Positions 60,833 to 64,000 of a stretch of DNA of 64,000 nucleotides are shown piece after piece (the stretch's first letter is position 1; every line of letters starts with the position of its first letter). The position numbers and the translations under genes are program-made. The stretch lies in the NCBI GenBank assembly GCA_902794535.1, contig CADBHQ010000028.1:1-64000 (forward strand), written 5' to 3'. The DNA is from Fibrobacter succinogenes. Lineage in GTDB: Bacteria; Fibrobacterota; Fibrobacteria; Fibrobacterales; Fibrobacteraceae. Under the pieces are notes generated by a model. That model was not told the origin of the DNA and ran no database searches. It worked only from the letters and a program-made list of their open reading frames with translations.

Positions 60833-61462
60833 TTAGTTACAGCCTGCTTTTTTCTTGAGGTTGTCTCTATCATCTTTGCATGAGCTAGCCATGATTTGGC
60901 AAACTTCTTCGTTCTTTTTTTCGCGGAAAAGCTGGTAGGCATAAATGCAGGCGGCTTTTTCGTTGCCCGCTTCAATTTCACTCTTGAACAGGTTGTCCGC
61001 TTCGTTGAGCTTTTCGCTGTTGTTTTCTTTTTTGGCTATTTCGCGGAGTATGATGGCGTATTCCGGGTTCAGTATTTTTGTGTCGCCGTTATGGTTGAGC
61101 GCTTTTTCGTAATAGTGCTTAGATGTTTCGAGATTGTTCAAACGGCCTTCGGCGACCGCAAAACCCCAGTAGGACTCGTAGCGGGTAGAATCTATGAGCC
61201 AAGCCTGATTAAAGCGCATGATGGCGGTCCCGATATCGCCTCGATGATAAAAAGACCATCCGACTTTTATCATGTGTTCAAAGGATTCTTTTTCTTTGCC
61301 TTTTGTCAGGGCCAGAAATTCCTGGTCGGCCTTCAATAGTTCGGGACTCTTGGGCTGGTTGCCATATTCCGGGATTTCGTTGATGCTGCGTTGACGAGGG
61401 CCGTTCGCGCAGCCGACGAGTGCGATAATGCTCAGTGCAGAAATAGCAGTCGAAATTTTCAT
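60833..61462 (-). CDS. TPR-like lipoprotein
   Basis: A 209-residue protein with the signal MKISTAISALSIIALVGC (lipobox LVGC). Helical repeats of about 34 residues follow (FEHMIKVGWSFYHRGDIGTA, DSTRYESYWGFAVAEGRLNN, LETSKHYYEKALNHNGDTK), resembling tetratricopeptide units that mediate protein contacts. The C-terminus has four cysteines (CIYAY, CQIM, SCKDD, KAGC). The exact role is unknown. It ends 25 nt before the start of the frameshifted barrel-like gene on the same strand and may be its operon partner. GGAGAA precedes the ATG. Confidence 0.75.
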   Translation of the reverse strand: MKISTAISALSIIALVGCANGPRQRSINEIPEYGNQPKSPELLKADQEFLALTKGKEKESFEHMIKVGWSFYHRGDIGTAIMRFNQAWLIDSTRYESYWGFAVAEGRLNNLETSKHYYEKALNHNGDTKILNPEYAIILREIAKKENNSEKLNEADNLFKSEIEAGNEKAACIYAYQLFREKKNEEVCQIMASSCKDDRDNLKKKAGCN

Positions 61463-61726
61463 AAAAATTCTCCTTCATCGAATATTCTTTTCTGGTTGTA
61501 AACATACAAAATAAAAATATGTCTAGTCTTTTAACTTTGACGTCTCTGTAAAATTTTTGTGGCCCCCTTGCCAGTTTTTTGAATTATAGGTACATTAAAG
61601 CCCGAACGCATCTCGCTGTTTTAAGGCGAGGTGCGTTCTTTATTATTTGGGCTTTGCCGCCCAATGTGAAAGAACGCCTCTAAAAATCAATCGGTCGCAG
61701 CTTGCGACCATAACAACGGAGGCTAT

Positions 61727-61972
61727 ATGAAGTCTAATGAAATCTTTTCGACAGTTTTTGCCAAGGCAAAAGATTTGGCAAATGAAATGACGCTGCATAA
61801 TACGCGGGTAAAAAGGCTGGTCAAGCAAGAGAAAATTGAAAAGGAATATGCGGACAACGATTGTGCAGTCCGCAAGATGTTGCTTGATCGCGGCATCGTT
61901 CCTGAAAAGTTGCCGGCAGGCGAGGATGTCAAAAAGGTTGAAAGACGATTGAAAAAAAAGGCGTTGAAGTGA
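61727..61972 (+). CDS. Stand-alone DinD C-terminal-like protein
   Basis: An 81-residue protein that matches the end of DNA-damage-inducible protein D: KDLANEMTLHNTRVKRLVKQ, EYADNDCAVRKMLLDRGIVP and LPAGEDVKKVERRLKKK. DinD is usually about 270 residues, so the larger N-terminal part is missing; I see no trace of it upstream. Upstream are two hairpins (GAACGCA..TGCGTTC around 61606-61638; GGTCGC/GCGACC near 61692-61711) and a GGAGG ribosome site. It could be a free-standing domain or a remnant of a lost gene. Two small genes follow on the same strand. Confidence 0.65.
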   Translation: MKSNEIFSTVFAKAKDLANEMTLHNTRVKRLVKQEKIEKEYADNDCAVRKMLLDRGIVPEKLPAGEDVKKVERRLKKKALK

Positions 61973-61985
61973 ATGGGGGCCGATA

Positions 61986-62210
61986 ATGAGTCGCAGTTAC
62001 AAAAAACCATTTGTGAAAATGGCAAAGGATGTTGAGTTTCAAAAAATGGCGAATCGGGAGTTCCGTCGTAAGGCAAAAAATGTCCTGCGGGGTTCTGCTG
62101 ATCCTGAACGTCATATGCCGGAAAAGAACCGCAAAGAGGGGGATTGTTGGGGGTGGCCGTCTGAAGGTGTCAAACTGCCTATTTCCGACCCGAAGGGCAT
62201 TAGAAAATAG
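61986..62210 (+). CDS. Small basic protein of unknown function
   Basis: A 74-residue protein beginning MSRSYKKPFVKMAKD, then FQKMANREFRRKAKNVL and PISDPKGIRK. It belongs to a loosely defined set of small Lys/Arg-rich bacterial and phage-associated proteins with a similar start. It is separated by only 13 nt from the DinD-like gene. The strong positive charge suggests nucleic-acid binding, which is not shown. The ribosome site is weak. Confidence 0.6.
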   Translation: MSRSYKKPFVKMAKDVEFQKMANREFRRKAKNVLRGSADPERHMPEKNRKEGDCWGWPSEGVKLPISDPKGIRK

Positions 62211-62274
62211 CGAAAATCGCTCGAAAAAGCCAAATGATTTACATTTGTTATGTCGCATAAAAAAGGAAAGTATA

Positions 62275-62547
62275 ATGTTGTCTTTTAAAGAACATGCGAA
62301 AAAGTTCAATCTCGACGAAGAGGAGCAAGAAATCCTTGCCGATTTCGAGGCGAGCCATGCTGGCAAGCCACAGATTACCGAAGAACGCAGGAAAGAACTC
62401 GCTTCGTTGGCAAATGCGTCCTCGATGGAAGGAATAATGCTAAATACCATGCAGCGTCTTTTTGCCTATGCGGCTCGTGCCGGCGCTTCTGAAATGTCTT
62501 TGGACGAAATCAATGCCGAAATTGACGCGGCAAGGAATGGTCGATGA
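62275..62547 (+). CDS. Small protein, antitoxin-like
   Basis: A 90-residue protein starting at ATG 62275 after AAAAGGAAAG. It has DEEEQEILADFEASHAG, RKELASLANASSMEG and a C-terminal MSLDEINAEIDAARNG. The last element resembles the ends of some antitoxin proteins (EIN.EI..AR.G). No toxin gene adjoins it; the next gene is on the other strand. The open frame extends further upstream, but only this start has a ribosome site. Low confidence in any function. Confidence 0.55.
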   Translation: MLSFKEHAKKFNLDEEEQEILADFEASHAGKPQITEERRKELASLANASSMEGIMLNTMQRLFAYAARAGASEMSLDEINAEIDAARNGR

Positions 62548-62556
62548 TGCGATATT

Positions 62557-62997
62557 CTAAGGCTTGATTGTTATCGGTGTTCCGTCTTTGACGGCGGCGT
62601 AGATTTCTTCGATTTCGTCGTTCGTGACGGCGATGCAGCCGGCAGTCCAGTCTTTCCACTTGTGCCAGAATTTAAAGAGGAACGCCGGAACTTTGTTCGG
62701 GTAGCCGTGAATCATGATGTCTCCGCCGGGCTCGTAATTGCCTTCTTTCGCGGCCTTGATTTGCTCCGCGTTCGGGTACGAAATCTTCAGCGACAAATGA
62801 AATTTGCTTTTGGCGTTGTGCCACTCGATGCTGTAATTGCCTTCGGGCGTCTTGTTGTCGCCGGACTTGACTTTCGCTCCGACCGGATTCTTGCCCAAAG
62901 AAATTCTGTACGTCTTGACAACTTTCTCGCCGTTGCGCAAGTGCATTTGGCGTTTTGCCTTTTCTACGAGAATGTTGTCAATGGGTGAGGTGAGCAT
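62557..62997 (-). CDS. YkuD-family L,D-transpeptidase (YafK-like)
   Basis: A 146-residue catalytic domain. It has YRISLGKNPVGAKVKSGDNKTPEG, DIMIHGYPNKVPAF and the nucleophile block DWTAGCIAVTNDEIEEIY with cysteine after Gly, as in YafK/ErfK-type enzymes. These cross-link or trim peptidoglycan, or attach proteins to it. No signal peptide is visible, which is unusual for a wall enzyme; the start may be incomplete or export may use another route. The upstream spacer is rich in repeats. Confidence 0.88.
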   Translation of the reverse strand: MLTSPIDNILVEKAKRQMHLRNGEKVVKTYRISLGKNPVGAKVKSGDNKTPEGNYSIEWHNAKSKFHLSLKISYPNAEQIKAAKEGNYEPGGDIMIHGYPNKVPAFLFKFWHKWKDWTAGCIAVTNDEIEEIYAAVKDGTPITIKP

Positions 62998-63048
62998 GGG
63001 TTTGTGAAATTTAAATAAAAACGCTCAAGCTTTTAACCTGGACTGTTT

Positions 63049-63176
63049 ACAAAGGGGAGGGGAAAGCCTTCCCCTCGCTACAGCCCCATGTCATCCCCGC
63101 GAAGGCGGGGATCTCCATTGGTCTTCCGCAACCCCTTCGCCTAGGGCTTTGCCCTAAAACCTGATTCAGAATCAGG
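63049..63176. repeat. Spacer with several dispersed repeats
   Basis: It includes a GC hairpin GGGGAGGGGAAAGCCTTCCCC (about 63055-63076 in part), the exact second copy of the GTCATCCCCGCG element (63090-63116), the inverted relative of the 26762-26797 motif (AGGGC/GCCCT near 63144-63155) and the palindrome CCTGATTCAGAATCAGG (63160-63176), which may terminate the next minus-strand gene. Confidence 0.6.
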
Positions 63177-63191
63177 AAATGAAAATTTTTT

Positions 63192-63530
63192 TTATTTCAT
63201 TTCAGACAAAGTAGATAATTTCACAGATTTCTGTTTTTTATCTAGCCATTTGTAGAATTTTTTCGTCTCTGAAATATTATGATCAAACAGGTATTGGGTG
63301 CGTTCTGCAGCGGAATTATATCTTATAACGAAATTAATAGCAAAACTTGTATATTTGTCATTTGCTTCATCGGGAAAAAATGCTCGATGTTTGTCGATTA
63401 TTTGTTCAAAATGCTCGTTTTGTTGTATTTTGCGTTTTATAAACCATATTAATAAAGGTGCAACAGTGATGAAGAATGTTGCTATCCATTTGGCTATTGT
63501 TTTGGCATTCTCTAAGGATACTTCAATCAT
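63192..63530 (-). CDS. Small membrane protein of unknown function
   Basis: A 112-residue protein. One N-terminal hydrophobic helix (IAKWIATFFITVAPLLIWFI) is followed by a basic stretch KRKIQQNEHFEQI and a mostly polar C-terminal part. No family is recognised. It lies downstream of the truncated gene at the window edge on the same strand (61 nt apart), so both may form an operon. GC content looks lower than in neighbouring housekeeping genes. Confidence 0.6.
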   Translation of the reverse strand: MIEVSLENAKTIAKWIATFFITVAPLLIWFIKRKIQQNEHFEQIIDKHRAFFPDEANDKYTSFAINFVIRYNSAAERTQYLFDHNISETKKFYKWLDKKQKSVKLSTLSEMK

Positions 63531-63591
63531 GTTGGTTCTAAAAATGGTATGTTCTTGAAAATTGTGACTTTTGGCGGACGGGTCTTAAATC

Positions 63592-64000
63592 CTATGGAAG
63601 CCATTCTGCCCATTCGTAACGTTCTTGCATATATTCTGCCATTGTTCTTGTTGTGGATCCTTTTGTTATCCCATGTTTGTCGACCATTATTATGAGAACA
63701 TCGTCTTTCTCGTCCAATTTTTGTTCTTCGTTTAACAGAAAATAAACAAAAAAGCCGCCATAGCCGTCGCCAATAATCATTGTTGGACCATCTGATGGTA
63801 AACCTGATCGGATTGCTAAAAATAGACCCGATTTTTTTGATCCTCCACATATCCATTTGCTTCCGTCGGGATATATGGTTTTATTGTTGAGTTCATTAAA
63901 TACATAGACATTATTTGCTGCATCTTTTGTTATGTAATTTGTATAATTTGAACAAGGAATAATTTTTTCAAGTTTTCCTTCTGCAAGGGCGCTATTAACC
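63592..64000 (-). CDS. Unknown protein, 5' end outside the window
   Basis: The frame is open from the window edge (VNSALAEGKLEKIIPCSNYT) to the stop at 63592 and gives 135 residues of the C-terminal part. Distinct pieces are YVFNELNNKTIYPDGSKW, KSGLFLAIRSGLPSDGPTMI, GDGYGGFFVYFLLNEEQKLD and a final RYEWAEWLP. The pattern of short beta strands is loosely like SMI1/KNR4 immunity-type proteins, but I cannot support that. An internal ATG at 63780 is not the start. Confidence 0.55.
   Translation of the reverse strand, partial: VNSALAEGKLEKIIPCSNYTNYITKDAANNVYVFNELNNKTIYPDGSKWICGGSKKSGLFLAIRSGLPSDGPTMIIGDGYGGFFVYFLLNEEQKLDEKDDVLIIMVDKHGITKGSTTRTMAEYMQERYEWAEWLP

Overview
The window is almost certainly from a Fibrobacter (rumen or gut Fibrobacteres). 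Three kinds of evidence point there: secreted proteins with long poly-serine linkers, two lipoproteins with the Fibrobacter major paralogous (FISUMP) domain, and three tandem GH43 glycosidases that end in the same basic C-terminal tail (KAYRDLKGR..FDKQIPYRVMF) known from Fibrobacter plant-cell-wall enzymes. Coding density is high, both strands are used, and no rRNA, tRNA, CRISPR array or insertion sequence is visible.

Layout. 1-4.4 kb: minus-strand housekeeping genes (disrupted argH, NCS2 purine permease, apt, radical SAM protein). 4.4-11.3 kb: envelope proteins (barrel-like protein, PCMD-type lipoprotein, giant GLUG-repeat protein). 11.4-13.6 kb: polar amino-acid ABC importer whose binding domain looks circularly permuted and fused to the permease. 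13.6-18.1 kb: broken XRE regulator, phosphoesterase, FISUMP lipoprotein, repeat-rich spacer, malate dehydrogenase, small barrel protein. 18.4-24 kb: the GH43 cluster. 24-31.2 kb: S1/P1-like protein, thiSFG, a large AsmA/DUF748 protein, a sugar-1-phosphate nucleotidyltransferase and an rRNA/tRNA methylase. 31.2-35.7 kb: GNAT/dut divergent pair, relBE-type toxin-antitoxin pair, second FISUMP lipoprotein, meso-DAP dehydrogenase. 35.9-39.8 kb: a tightly coupled four-gene operon (C39-like protease, RLAN/RimK ATP-grasp ligase, GCS2 ligase, N-formylglutamate-amidohydrolase-like enzyme) that looks like a biosynthetic system for an unknown peptide-like metabolite. 40-49.9 kb: MORN-like protein, dnaA with a possible origin, squalene-synthase-like enzyme, lspA, rluD, alr, AgmX/TonB-like protein. 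50-58 kb: M29 aminopeptidase, second GLUG protein, asd, ssb, NamZ and superoxide dismutase. 58-64 kb: poorly characterised lipoproteins and membrane proteins, a solitary DinD C-terminal domain and an L,D-transpeptidase.

How genes work together. mdh serves the reductive succinate branch expected in Fibrobacter; asd, ddh and alr, together with NamZ and the L,D-transpeptidase, bear on lysine/DAP and peptidoglycan; the GH43 enzymes debranch arabinoxylan or arabinan outside the cell. The promoter style is consistent: TATATT as -10, with TTGACT or TTGTCT 17 bp upstream where a leader exists. For several genes the -10 lies only 6-9 nt before the ATG, which predicts leaderless mRNAs.

Caveats. At least five reading frames carry lesions (argH, apt start, XRE regulator, DUF2442 remnant, the 59.6-60.8 kb protein), and one more has an apparent in-frame gap (radical SAM protein). 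This density suggests either local assembly error, as in a metagenome-assembled genome, or genuine decay. All family assignments are by eye, from motifs and remembered family sequences; no search was run.
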